Part shown: positions 1 through 7,120 of the stretch, piece by piece
Layout: each line of letters begins with the position of its first letter
How positions within the stretch are numbered: position 1 is the stretch's first letter
NCBI GenBank assembly: GCA_963593765.1
Contig: CAVBBU010000077.1
Span: 1 to 9,964, forward strand
DNA from: CAVBBU01 sp963593765
GTDB taxonomy: Bacteria; Bacillota; Clostridia; Lachnospirales; Lachnospiraceae
Length of the DNA: 9,964 nt
Direction: 5' to 3'
Notes under the pieces: generated by a model
What the model saw: only the letters and a program-made list of their open reading frames with translations
Told to the model about the DNA's origin: nothing
Database searches by the model: none
Made by a program: the position numbers and the translations under genes

Positions 1-242
1 GGCTTCTTTGCTACTGCCTTCTTAGCTGTTTCCTTCTTTGCTACTGGCTTCTTTGCTACCGGCTTCTTTGCTACTGCCTTCTTTGCTGCTGGCTTCTTTG
101 CTACTGCCTTTTTAGCTGTTTCCTTCTTTGCTGCTACCTTCTTTGTAGCTGTTTCCTTCTTTGCAGCTGGCTTCTTTGCAGCTGGCTTCTTAGCTGTTTC
201 CTTCTTAGCTGCTGGCTTCTTTGCTACTGCCTTCTTTGCAGG
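1..242 (-). repeat. 15-bp tandem coding repeat encoding xxAKK units
   Basis: Near-identical 15-bp units, each coding for two variable residues plus Ala-Lys-Lys, run from residue 22 to the window edge. Unit types PAAKK, AVAKK, ETAKK and PVAKK alternate irregularly. One unit near 133-150 carries an additional residue (ETATKK), which breaks the strict 5-residue phase. Lys is almost always AAG and Ala is GCA or GCT, so the DNA itself is repetitive and prone to slippage or recombination. Confidence 0.9.
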
Positions 243-305
243 AGCTGTTGCTGCAACTGTCTTCTCTTCTGCAGCATTCAGAACCTCATTCTTATCGATT
301 ATCAT
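1..305 (-). CDS. Lys/Ala-rich pentapeptide-repeat basic protein (N-terminal 101 residues, runs off window)
   Basis: The frame opens at ATG 305-303 behind a perfect AGGAGG at 314-319 and stays open to the left edge, so only the N-terminus is visible. It begins MIIDKNEVLNAAEEKTVAAT and then becomes a run of five-residue units of the type PAAKK, AVAKK, ETAKK and PVAKK up to the edge. The visible part is highly basic and low in complexity, with no hydrophobic stretch, so it should be cytosolic. Such AKK/PAKK tails occur in histone H1-like, AlgP-like and other nucleic-acid-binding bacterial proteins. In Lachnospiraceae, similar repeats precede small domains of unknown function such as DUF6465. The missing C-terminus would decide the family. 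A consensus promoter (425-453) and strong ribosome site suggest high expression. DNA or RNA binding is an inference from charge only. Confidence 0.85.
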   Translation of the reverse strand, partial: MIIDKNEVLNAAEEKTVAATAPAKKAVAKKPAAKKETAKKPAAKKPAAKKETATKKVAAKKETAKKAVAKKPAAKKAVAKKPVAKKPVAKKETAKKAVAKK

Positions 306-672
306 TGAATTAATCCTCCTAAAACTCTACAAAAAAATGTTCTAAATTTAAGGTAAAACTCTATTACTCCGTTTGAGCAAATATATCCAAAAATTAAGCA
401 CGATATAATGTCTTAGTTGTGTGAATTATAAATCTTATTTATTTTTTTGTCAACAATAGCACTAATTTTTCTTGCAATTAGATATCCACATATCCAAAAA
501 ACGTTGCTCTAAAAAATGATGTCTGAATATTTAAAAAATAAAAACGTCAAAATGCCAAAATATTTTTATTTATGTTTATATAATATTTGTTGATGTTTTT
601 ATTTTGTTTTTTGTACTCAATATGCAAATAATATTGTCTGATTATAAGCATACTATATATAGAAATATCAGC
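306..672. other. AT-rich intergenic region with one promoter
   Basis: This gap of about 365 bp is very AT-rich and has no coding frame I trust. Its left part holds the promoter and about 113-nt leader of the Lys/Ala-rich gene (ribosome site at 314-319). The right part, about 460-672, should hold the 3' end of the HAD-gene transcript, but I see no GC-rich hairpin followed by a T-run there, only weak AT-rich pairings. A short direct repeat (atatcca) occurs around 482-495. I recognise no RNA gene. Confidence 0.6.
425..453 (-). promoter_or_regulatory. Perfect consensus sigma-A promoter for the Lys/Ala-rich gene
   Basis: On the minus strand, TTGACA (453-448) is followed by exactly 17 bases and then TATAAT (430-425), a full match to both vegetative boxes at ideal spacing. 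The spacer is A-rich near the -35 box. Transcription should start near 418, giving a leader of about 113 nt before the ATG at 305. No other gene lies between, so the target is clear. Confidence 0.85.
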
Positions 673-1512
673 TTAGCTTAAACGCTTTATCTGCTCCCTA
701 TGCTTACTTACCAAACTGCTAGTTATAGCTACTTGCTCTATAATATTCTTCACTATACTATCTAGCTCCTTGCCCTCTCTATAATCAGCCTTAAGTGTAT
801 AGTCAACTCTTCTATCTCTTAGCAGTTCATTTACCGCTGCCTTATCCTTTTTATATACCGCAATAGAATGTCCGCCATTAAGCTTAACTAGCTTCATGCA
901 AGGAACATCTGTCATTCCGTCTCCTATATATATCATATTTCTAAATGGCACTCGCCTGTCGTCCTCATGGACAAATTTGTTTAGTTCTCTGTCATTAGAT
1001 AAATCAAGTATTCCCTTATTTATTCTAAAAAGATATTGTGTCTTGTTTGTATAATTAACTGCCGTCTTAGGCCAATCAGCAACTCCATTTACATCATAAT
1101 GAAATTCGCATGCATATATCTGTTTGAATTTATCTGATATAGGACAGCCCTCTATTATTTCCTTTAAGCCAGATGAAATAATATAATGCTCAACATTTAC
1201 TTCCTTTCCCAGCCCATATTTTTTTATTCTATCAAACCAATCCTTAACACCCGGATATAGCTCTATGTCTTTTCCTGCATCTATAAATGCCTGTCTGCTT
1301 ATTTTTTTATTTTTAGCTTTTGATTTTTGAAGCATAAGATACATATATGTAAGTATAGCATCCATCTTTTCCTTTTTAGCAAGCTGCGTTGTCTCTTCCC
1401 AAAATTCCTTAGCCGATTCAGCAAGACTTGGTATAAAGGTATATTCCTGCATATCCTTTGTGCATAAGGTTTTATCAAAGTCATACATTATAGCTACTAT
1501 AGGTTTCTTCAT
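673..1512 (-). CDS. HAD-superfamily phosphatase-like hydrolase (phosphoserine-phosphatase-like fold)
   Basis: A 279-residue cytosolic protein with the HAD signature motifs in order: motif I DFDKT at residues 11-15 (nucleophile D11, acid/base D13), motif II ISSG at 112-115, a candidate motif III lysine around 157-166, and motif IV YIGDGMTD at 195-202 with acidic D198 and D202 for magnesium. The helical region between motifs I and II (about 20-100) fits a C1 cap as in SerB-type enzymes. The family usually removes phosphate from small metabolites; the substrate cannot be read from the sequence. The start ATG at 1512-1510 follows AGGAGG with good spacing. It lies 28 bp behind rlmD on the same strand with no hairpin between, so the two are probably cotranscribed. 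Confidence 0.85.
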   Translation of the reverse strand: MKKPIVAIMYDFDKTLCTKDMQEYTFIPSLAESAKEFWEETTQLAKKEKMDAILTYMYLMLQKSKAKNKKISRQAFIDAGKDIELYPGVKDWFDRIKKYGLGKEVNVEHYIISSGLKEIIEGCPISDKFKQIYACEFHYDVNGVADWPKTAVNYTNKTQYLFRINKGILDLSNDRELNKFVHEDDRRVPFRNMIYIGDGMTDVPCMKLVKLNGGHSIAVYKKDKAAVNELLRDRRVDYTLKADYREGKELDSIVKNIIEQVAITSSLVSKHREQIKRLS

Positions 1513-1540
1513 ATATTCCTCCTATGTTAAATTTTTAGTG

Positions 1541-2923
1541 TTAATTTATATCTGTTTTTTCAAATAGAGCGCATGTCTCGACATTTGCAGTATGCGGAAA
1601 CATATCTACGCAGCAGGCTTTTCTTAGTTTATATCCTGCTGCTGCCATAGCTTGCATATCTCTTGCCAGACTGCTTGGCTTGCACGATATATATATAATT
1701 TCATTTACACTTAAGCTCAGTATTTTAGGAAGAGCCTTTGGATGTATTCCATCTCGTGGCGGATCAAGAACAATTATATCGGGCTTTTCCTTTAACTCAT
1801 CTATAACCTTTAGTACGTCACCTGCTATAAATTCACAGTTGGTTATATTATTAAGCTTAGCATTTTCCCTTGCTGCATTTACTGCCTCTTCTACTATCTC
1901 TACCCCAACTACCTTGCTCGCTCTTGATGCTAATAGCTGTGCTATAGTTCCTGTTCCACTATATAGGTCATATACCACCTTTCCAGATGTATCGCCTATA
2001 TATTCTCCTGCCTTTTCATATAGCTTTTCCGCACCTAATGAATTAGTTTGAAAAAAAGAAAATACACTTATTCTAAACTTAAGTCCTAAAAGTTCCTCAT
2101 ATATCTCTGCCTTGCCATGCAGGATTTCTGTTCCCTCATCTATAACTGCATCAGCAACAGAATTATTTGTCGTATGTAATATACCGCTTATATGCCCATC
2201 AAGTTGAAGATTTTTTACAAGCTCTGCCCAATTATTAAGAAGCACTGCTTCCGTATCTAGCTGCATCTGACCTGTAGTTACTAGGTCTACTAAAATCTCC
2301 TTACTTTTTACTCCACGCCTAACAAGGAGATGCCTTAGATATCCTTTATTATCCCTTTTATGGTAAAAGTCTATGCCTCTCTCTTTAAAAAAATCGCAGC
2401 TGGCAGATAGTATAATATTAAAATCATTATTTACTATATTACAGGTATCTGTTCTTACTATATCATAATGGCTGCCTCTTTTGTGCATCCCAAGACTAAG
2501 CTCGCCGCCCTTATATTCATCACCAAATGAATACTCCATCTTATTTCTATAGCCATAAGGAATCGGACTTGGGATTACTCCCTCATATTCAAAGTCATAT
2601 CCAGTAGCATCCTTTAAAAGCTTTTCCACCTGAGTGCTTTTAAGCTCTAGCTGAATGTCATATGGAATAGTTTGATATAGGCAGCCTCCGCAGCTATCAT
2701 AGTTCTTACATGCATTTTCTGTAGTCTCATATGGTGCTACATTAAGAAGCTTTGTAACTCTTGCCTCACAGCTTCCATTTCTTTTTTTTGTTATAAGATA
2801 CTCAACCTCCCTTTTTGGAATTGCATGCTTTATTACAATTTTAGCATTGTCTCTATGTATTATTCCCTTATCAGGATATAAGCTTTCTTCGATTATTCCT
2901 GTATATATATCGCCTTTTTTCAT
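1541..2923 (-). CDS. rlmD: 23S rRNA (uracil-5-)-methyltransferase, RlmD/RumA (TrmA) family
   Basis: An SAM-dependent enzyme that makes 5-methyluridine in 23S rRNA (U1939 in E. coli numbering; some Firmicute homologues also modify U747). Numbering from the ATG at 2923 (460 residues): a TRAM-like OB domain at about 1-57; four iron-sulphur ligands in the pattern C-X5-C-X2-C plus a distant Cys (C72, C78, C81, C161); QTNS at 292-295; SAM motif DLYSGTGT at 319-326; DPPRDG at 387-392; catalytic Cys in YISCKP (C414); and general-base Glu in HTANVE (E448). TrmA-family proteins usually read SCNP and HVE at the last two sites, so Lys and Asn are mild variants. A longer frame from TTG 2935 exists, but GGAG at 2930-2933 sits 6 bases before ATG 2923 and favours the shorter form. 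RlmC/RlmCD specificity cannot be excluded. Confidence 0.92.
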   Translation of the reverse strand: MKKGDIYTGIIEESLYPDKGIIHRDNAKIVIKHAIPKREVEYLITKKRNGSCEARVTKLLNVAPYETTENACKNYDSCGGCLYQTIPYDIQLELKSTQVEKLLKDATGYDFEYEGVIPSPIPYGYRNKMEYSFGDEYKGGELSLGMHKRGSHYDIVRTDTCNIVNNDFNIILSASCDFFKERGIDFYHKRDNKGYLRHLLVRRGVKSKEILVDLVTTGQMQLDTEAVLLNNWAELVKNLQLDGHISGILHTTNNSVADAVIDEGTEILHGKAEIYEELLGLKFRISVFSFFQTNSLGAEKLYEKAGEYIGDTSGKVVYDLYSGTGTIAQLLASRASKVVGVEIVEEAVNAARENAKLNNITNCEFIAGDVLKVIDELKEKPDIIVLDPPRDGIHPKALPKILSLSVNEIIYISCKPSSLARDMQAMAAAGYKLRKACCVDMFPHTANVETCALFEKTDIN

Positions 2924-2929
2924 GTATGT

Positions 2930-2933
2930 CTCC
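2930..2933 (-). promoter_or_regulatory. Ribosome binding site that sets the rlmD start
   Basis: GGAG on the minus strand lies 6 bases before the ATG at 2923-2921. It falls inside the alternative reading frame that begins at TTG 2935, which has no ribosome site of its own, so the ATG is the better start. Confidence 0.7.
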
Positions 2934-2986
2934 AAATTATATTTATGCTATTTTCAATTTCGCCGCAGCGTGCTCCAATGCGGAGC

Positions 2987-3029
2987 GTTTTTAACTTCAT
3001 AGGATACAATTTCCTATGAAGTTAAAAAC
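2987..3029. repeat. Perfect 18-bp inverted repeat between codY and rlmD
   Basis: Arms 2987-3004 and 3012-3029 are exact reverse complements (18 of 18) around a 7-base loop, with T5 and A5 runs at the arm ends. It overlaps by two bases the next hairpin at 3028-3049, so the two structures compete in RNA. A further smaller hairpin (GCTCC/GGAGC at 2972-2976 and 2982-2986) follows towards rlmD. On the minus strand it may act as a second, backup terminator or as a structured leader for rlmD; a small mobile repeat is also possible. Confidence 0.75.
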
Positions 3030-3057
3030 CACCAGCATCAGCTAGTGGTCTTTTTTT
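3024..3057. terminator. Bidirectional rho-independent terminator overlapping the codY stop codon
   Basis: The stem pairs 3028-3036 with 3041-3049, 9 positions with a single C/A mismatch, and closes a 4-base ATCA loop. On the minus strand it is followed by T5 (3028-3024), which would end codY transcripts; on the plus strand it is followed by T7 (3051-3057). The codY TAG stop at 3044-3042 lies inside the stem. No plus-strand gene ends here, so the plus-strand activity may have no target or may block antisense transcription from the rlmD side. Confidence 0.75.
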
Positions 3058-3833
3058 GTCTTATCTGTTTTTATATTCTTAAGCTCATCAAATACTACAT
3101 CATTAAGAACCTTTATATATGTTCCCTTCATTCCTGAGCTTCTGCTTTCTATAACACCTGCACTTTCAAACTTTCTAAGTGCATTTACTATAACAGATCT
3201 TGTTATCCCAACTCTGTCTGCTATCTTACTAGCTACGAGTATTCCCTCACTGCCATCGAGCTCATCAAAGATATGTGTAATAGCCTCTAGCTCCGAAAAA
3301 GAAAGCGTAGATATAGCACTTCTGACTATCTGAATCTTTCGCGATTCCTCAGCATTTTCCTCGTTAAGGCTTCGCATCATCTCAAGACCAACTACTGTAG
3401 TACCATATTCACTAAGTATAATATCATCTATGTCATATCCGTTACCAAGCTTATATATAAACAAGGTTCCCAATCTGTCACCGCCTATGTCTATAGGTGT
3501 AATTATAGCCTGATACTTACTTGCTTCATCACTTGAAAAGCCAAGTGTTTCCAGATTAACATTCTCCTTAGTAGATAATATAGAAAGAAGTCTTTCATTA
3601 AGCACCTTATCAAGAAAATCTCCAACTCCCTCCGGAATAAATTCCCTAAGCTGAGGAGTTTTTGAATCTACCCCAAGTCCAAGTACCTTACCCTTTTTAC
3701 TTATAACTAGGATGTTTGATTTTAAAATATCGCTTAATACTTCACATATATCATTAAATACTACCTTGTGTGCACTGTTATTATGTAGGAGTTTGTTTAT
3801 TTTTCTTGTTTTATCGAGTAGCTGAACACTCAT
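3042..3833 (-). CDS. codY: Global transcriptional repressor CodY
   Basis: A 263-residue cytosolic DNA-binding protein with the full-length CodY architecture: an N-terminal GAF-type ligand-sensing domain (about 1-155), a helical linker, and a C-terminal winged helix-turn-helix (about 185-245). The recognition region ASKIADRVGITRSVIVNALR (201-220), continuing to KGTYIKVLN (236-244), is the highly conserved CodY DNA-binding block. In studied Firmicutes, CodY binds branched-chain amino acids, and GTP in several species, and represses amino-acid, nitrogen and competence genes during rich growth. The start ATG at 3833 follows AGGAGG. Its own promoter carries a CodY box (3878-3892). It lies downstream of topA; hslVU and xerC, which sit next to codY in Bacillus, are not between topA and codY here. 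Confidence 0.97.
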   Translation of the reverse strand: MSVQLLDKTRKINKLLHNNSAHKVVFNDICEVLSDILKSNILVISKKGKVLGLGVDSKTPQLREFIPEGVGDFLDKVLNERLLSILSTKENVNLETLGFSSDEASKYQAIITPIDIGGDRLGTLFIYKLGNGYDIDDIILSEYGTTVVGLEMMRSLNEENAEESRKIQIVRSAISTLSFSELEAITHIFDELDGSEGILVASKIADRVGITRSVIVNALRKFESAGVIESRSSGMKGTYIKVLNDVVFDELKNIKTDKTKKDH

Positions 3834-3868
3834 GATAATCCCTCCTTTGTCTCAAAATCTATCTAGGA

Positions 3869-3897
3869 ATTTTATCACATTTTCAGACAATTCTCAA
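3869..3897 (-). promoter_or_regulatory. codY promoter (TTGAGA-N17-TAAAAT)
   Basis: On the minus strand the -35 box TTGAGA (3897-3892) and the -10 box TAAAAT (3874-3869) are 17 bases apart and each matches consensus at 5 of 6 positions. A TG dinucleotide lies just before the -10 region. Transcription should start near 3862, about 29 nt before the codY ATG, so codY can be transcribed independently of topA. Confidence 0.75.
3878..3892 (-). promoter_or_regulatory. CodY box in the codY promoter spacer
   Basis: The minus strand reads AATTGTCTGAAAATG, 13 of 15 matches to the known palindromic CodY motif AATTTTCWGAAAATT. It fills the space between the -35 and -10 boxes, so bound CodY would block RNA polymerase. 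This predicts negative autoregulation of codY. Confidence 0.75.
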
Positions 3898-3915
3898 TAG
3901 TTATCTTAAAATTCG

Positions 3916-5997
3916 CTATTTTGTGTCTTTTGTCTCACTATATCCACAAGTTGTAGAAGAACATAGCAATTTATTGCCCTTTTCTACCATATATGAGCCA
4001 CACTTCGGACACTTCCTAGTTGAAGGCCTATTCCATGACATGAAATCACACTCAGGATTAGCCTCACAGCCATAGTATATACGTCCCTTTTTAGTCTTTC
4101 TTATAACCACATCCTTGCCGCATATAGGACAAGGAATTCCTATTTTCTCAAGGTAAGGCTTTGTATTCTTACAATCAGGAAATCCAGGGCATGCCAAAAA
4201 CTTTCCATGCGGTCCATATTTTATAACCATATTTCTTCCGCAATTTTCGCATATAACATCTGTAACCTCATCTGCTATCGTTACAGACTCAAGCTCCTTC
4301 TCCGCCTTCTTAACAGCCTCCTCTAAATCAGGATAGAAATTTTCTATAACACTCTTCCACTTAAGCTTGCCATCTCCTATAGCATCAAGCATCGCCTCCA
4401 TGTTTGCAGTAAAGGTCTTATCTACTATAGTAGGAAACTCCTTAACCATAATATCATCTACTATCTTGCCTATCTCAGTAACATATAGATTCTTCTGCTC
4501 CTTAACTATATATCTACGACCAAGTATAGTTGTTATAGTCGGTGCATATGTTGACGGACGGCCTATGCCCTGCTCCTCTAGTGCCTTAACAAGACTGGCC
4601 TCCGTATAATGTGCAGGCGGCTGAGTAAAATGCTGGCTCTCCTTAAGTTCTGAAAGCTTTAGCACATCTCCCACTGAAAGCTTTGCTAAAAGACTGCTTC
4701 CCTCTTCCTTATCATCTTCCTCTACATATACTGCCATAAAGCCATCAAAGGTAAGCTTAGATCCAGACATAGTAAATATATAATCTCCAGCAGCTACCTT
4801 AATGCTTGTTGTTTCGTATATAGCTGCCTTCATACGGCTTGCTGTAAATCTCTTCCATATAAGCTGATATAGTCTAAATGCATCTCTTGAAAGACTATCC
4901 TTAACCATAACTGGTGTAAGGCTTATATCCGTAGGTCTTATAGCCTCATGTGCATCCTGTATATGTGTAGCTGTCTTTGCTGCCTTACTAAATGTGCCTA
5001 CGTATCTGTCGCCATAATTTGCTTCTATATAGTCCTTAGCTGCCGCTGCTGCCTCATCTGATATACGTGTACTGTCAGTACGAAGATATGTAATAAGACC
5101 TATAGTTCCATGTCCCTTAACCTCTACGCCCTCGTATAGCTGCTGTGCAATTCGCATAGTTTTTTGCGTAGAAAAGTTAAGTACCTTACTTGCCTCCTGC
5201 TGCATAGTAGACGTGGTAAATGCTACCGGTAGCTTTTTTACTCTCTCACCCTTTTTAGCCTCTATTACCTCATACTTAGCATCCTTTAGCTTACTAAGAA
5301 TTTCTTCGCAGTCCTTTTTGCTATCTATTGAAAGCTTGCCAGACTTAGTTCCATAGAACTTAGCTATAATAGGCTTCTTACTTCCGCTAACTAAAAGCTC
5401 AGCATCCAAATTCCAATATTCCTGTGGTATAAATGCATCTATCTGTGCTTCTCTTTCACATATCATTCTTAATGCAACAGACTGAACTCTACCTGCTGAA
5501 AGGCCTCTCTTAACCTTAGCCCAAAGCAGCGGACTAATCATATATCCAACCATACGATCAAGTACACGTCTAGCCTGCTGTGCATCTATCAGGTCATAAT
5601 TTAAATCTCTAGGATTTTTAAGTGATGCCTTAACTGCATTTTTTGTAATCTCATTAAAGGTTATTCTATATACCTTCTTATCTGCAAGCTCATCAAGCTT
5701 AAGTGCCTTCATCAAATGCCAGCTTATAGCCTCTCCCTCTCTATCAGGGTCGGTTGCGAGATATACATTATCTGATTTTTTGACCTCCTTACGAAGTCTT
5801 GCAAGAACCTCTCCCTTACCTCTTATAGTAATATACTTTGGTTCAAAATCATTTTCTATGTCTATACCAAGTGAGCTTTTTGGAAGATCTCTTACATGTC
5901 CCTGCGAAGCATCTACCTCATAACCATTTCCCAAAAATTTCTTGATAGTCTTAACCTTTGCCGGAGACTCAACTATAACTAAACTTTTCTTAGGCAT
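3916..5997 (-). CDS. topA: DNA topoisomerase I (type IA)
   Basis: A 693-residue enzyme that relaxes negative supercoils by transient single-strand cleavage. The N-terminal TOPRIM domain has the catalytic Glu in VIVESPAKV (E10) and metal-binding ATDPDREGE (81-89). The active-site tyrosine is in YLRTDSTR (Y304). HYTEASLVKALEEQGIGRPS at about 463-482 is the conserved type IA block. The C-terminus carries three four-cysteine zinc ribbons: C583/C586/C603/C609, C623/C626/C644/C650 and C663/C666/C679/C684. Length and ribbon number are normal for Firmicute TopA. The start ATG at 5997 has AAGGAG upstream that overlaps the dprA stop region, with only 10 bp between the genes, so topA is in the comM-dprA operon. 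No terminator separates it from codY, so some read-through into codY is likely. Confidence 0.98.
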   Translation of the reverse strand: MPKKSLVIVESPAKVKTIKKFLGNGYEVDASQGHVRDLPKSSLGIDIENDFEPKYITIRGKGEVLARLRKEVKKSDNVYLATDPDREGEAISWHLMKALKLDELADKKVYRITFNEITKNAVKASLKNPRDLNYDLIDAQQARRVLDRMVGYMISPLLWAKVKRGLSAGRVQSVALRMICEREAQIDAFIPQEYWNLDAELLVSGSKKPIIAKFYGTKSGKLSIDSKKDCEEILSKLKDAKYEVIEAKKGERVKKLPVAFTTSTMQQEASKVLNFSTQKTMRIAQQLYEGVEVKGHGTIGLITYLRTDSTRISDEAAAAAKDYIEANYGDRYVGTFSKAAKTATHIQDAHEAIRPTDISLTPVMVKDSLSRDAFRLYQLIWKRFTASRMKAAIYETTSIKVAAGDYIFTMSGSKLTFDGFMAVYVEEDDKEEGSSLLAKLSVGDVLKLSELKESQHFTQPPAHYTEASLVKALEEQGIGRPSTYAPTITTILGRRYIVKEQKNLYVTEIGKIVDDIMVKEFPTIVDKTFTANMEAMLDAIGDGKLKWKSVIENFYPDLEEAVKKAEKELESVTIADEVTDVICENCGRNMVIKYGPHGKFLACPGFPDCKNTKPYLEKIGIPCPICGKDVVIRKTKKGRIYYGCEANPECDFMSWNRPSTRKCPKCGSYMVEKGNKLLCSSTTCGYSETKDTK

Positions 5998-6007
5998 TTC
6001 TAACTCC

Positions 6008-7120
6008 TTAATCTAGCTTAATGGCGTAATAGTTGCTTGATAGCTGCTCTATATAGCCATCTAATTCGAGCTCAAGCAGTATAGAAAGCACCTGTTGAAG
6101 CGGTATATTAGTCTGAAGTGCTATATCCTCTGCGTATTTTGGCTCTAAATCTAGGCAACTATACACCACTTTTTGATTATTATCAAGAAAATTTATATTT
6201 TTGTCAGGAAATGCTAATCGTCCTGTTTTCTTTAAATTAAGATATTCTAGTACATCTGATGGCTTAGTAAGTATGCTTGCACCTGTTCTTATAAGCTCGT
6301 TGCAGCCCCTGCTAAGCGGATCGGTTACACGCCCCGGAAGTACAAATATTTCCTTGCCCTGCTCTAGTGCATGCCCTACTGTTATCATAGAGCCCGACCG
6401 CTCTCTTGCTTCTATAACTATAAGCACATCTGAAAGAGCAGATATTATTCTGTTTCTCATAGGAAAAAGATGTCTTACTGGTGCAGTTCCAAGTGGGCTT
6501 TCGCTTATTATTCCGCCTCTGTCGCCTGACATAGCCTCATATATGTCAAAGTTCTCTCTTGGATAGCATATATTAATTCCACATGCAAGCACGCCATAGC
6601 TACTGGCGCCCGCATCTAGCGCACCTCTATGTGAAGCACCGTCAATTCCTGCTGCCATACCACTTATAATTTCTACGCCCTGCTTAGCAAGCTCATTTGC
6701 AAAAAAATGCGACATATTAATTCCATAATTTGTAGCGGCTCTGCTTCCAACTATAGCCACTGTAGGCGTAGCATCATCCGGAAGCTTTCCCTTAACATAT
6801 ATTCCTGCTGGCTTTTCGTTTATATTAAAAAGCCTTCTTGGATATTCATCGTCTAATATAGTAATATATCTTATGCCTCTTTTTTTGAGAGCTCTATATT
6901 CCCTAGCATATCTGGCAGCTCTATCCCTAATGGAAATTATATAATTTGCCTGTGGCTTATTAAGTGGTAGCTCCTTCGTCAGCTTAGTTTCTTCTATATA
7001 TAATATATCCTCTAGCCTATCCATCCTGCTAAGCAGTACCTCTATAGTTACTCCGCCTATAGACATATTTTGCGTAAGCATATATATCATCTCATTATTT
7101 GTATACACTGGTCGCTTCAT
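6008..7120 (-). CDS. dprA: DNA-processing protein DprA/Smf
   Basis: A 370-residue protein. DprA binds incoming single-stranded DNA and loads RecA during natural transformation; it is also widely kept in species not known to be competent. Seen here: an N-terminal helical region (about 1-80) and a Rossmann-like core with VAIVGSR (121-127), SGMAAGIDGASH (153-164), FPMRNRIISALSD (219-231) and the PGR...GCNELI segment (262-277). A C-terminal winged helix (about 312-366) follows, as in the longer DprA forms. The start ATG at 7120-7118 overlaps the comM stop in an ATGA arrangement (4-bp overlap) with no strong ribosome site nearby, which points to translational coupling to comM. It is followed by topA after 10 bp. 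Confidence 0.96.
   Translation of the reverse strand: MKRPVYTNNEMIYMLTQNMSIGGVTIEVLLSRMDRLEDILYIEETKLTKELPLNKPQANYIISIRDRAARYAREYRALKKRGIRYITILDDEYPRRLFNINEKPAGIYVKGKLPDDATPTVAIVGSRAATNYGINMSHFFANELAKQGVEIISGMAAGIDGASHRGALDAGASSYGVLACGINICYPRENFDIYEAMSGDRGGIISESPLGTAPVRHLFPMRNRIISALSDVLIVIEARERSGSMITVGHALEQGKEIFVLPGRVTDPLSRGCNELIRTGASILTKPSDVLEYLNLKKTGRLAFPDKNINFLDNNQKVVYSCLDLEPKYAEDIALQTNIPLQQVLSILLELELDGYIEQLSSNYYAIKLD

Noticed and set aside
1..242. CRISPR array
   Set aside because: The repeats are contiguous 15-bp coding units with no unique spacers, in frame with an ATG and ribosome site.
1680..2051. Plus-strand open frame of 123 codons opposite rlmD
   Set aside because: It is antisense to the conserved SAM-binding and DPPR motifs of rlmD and shows no recognisable domain.
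2924..2935. Longer rlmD start at TTG 2935 (four extra residues)
   Set aside because: It needs a TTG start without a ribosome site, while ATG 2923 has GGAG at ideal spacing.
2936..2941. TATAAT on the minus strand just before rlmD as its -10 box
   Set aside because: Transcription would begin inside the ribosome site, and no -35 box lies 16-18 bases upstream.
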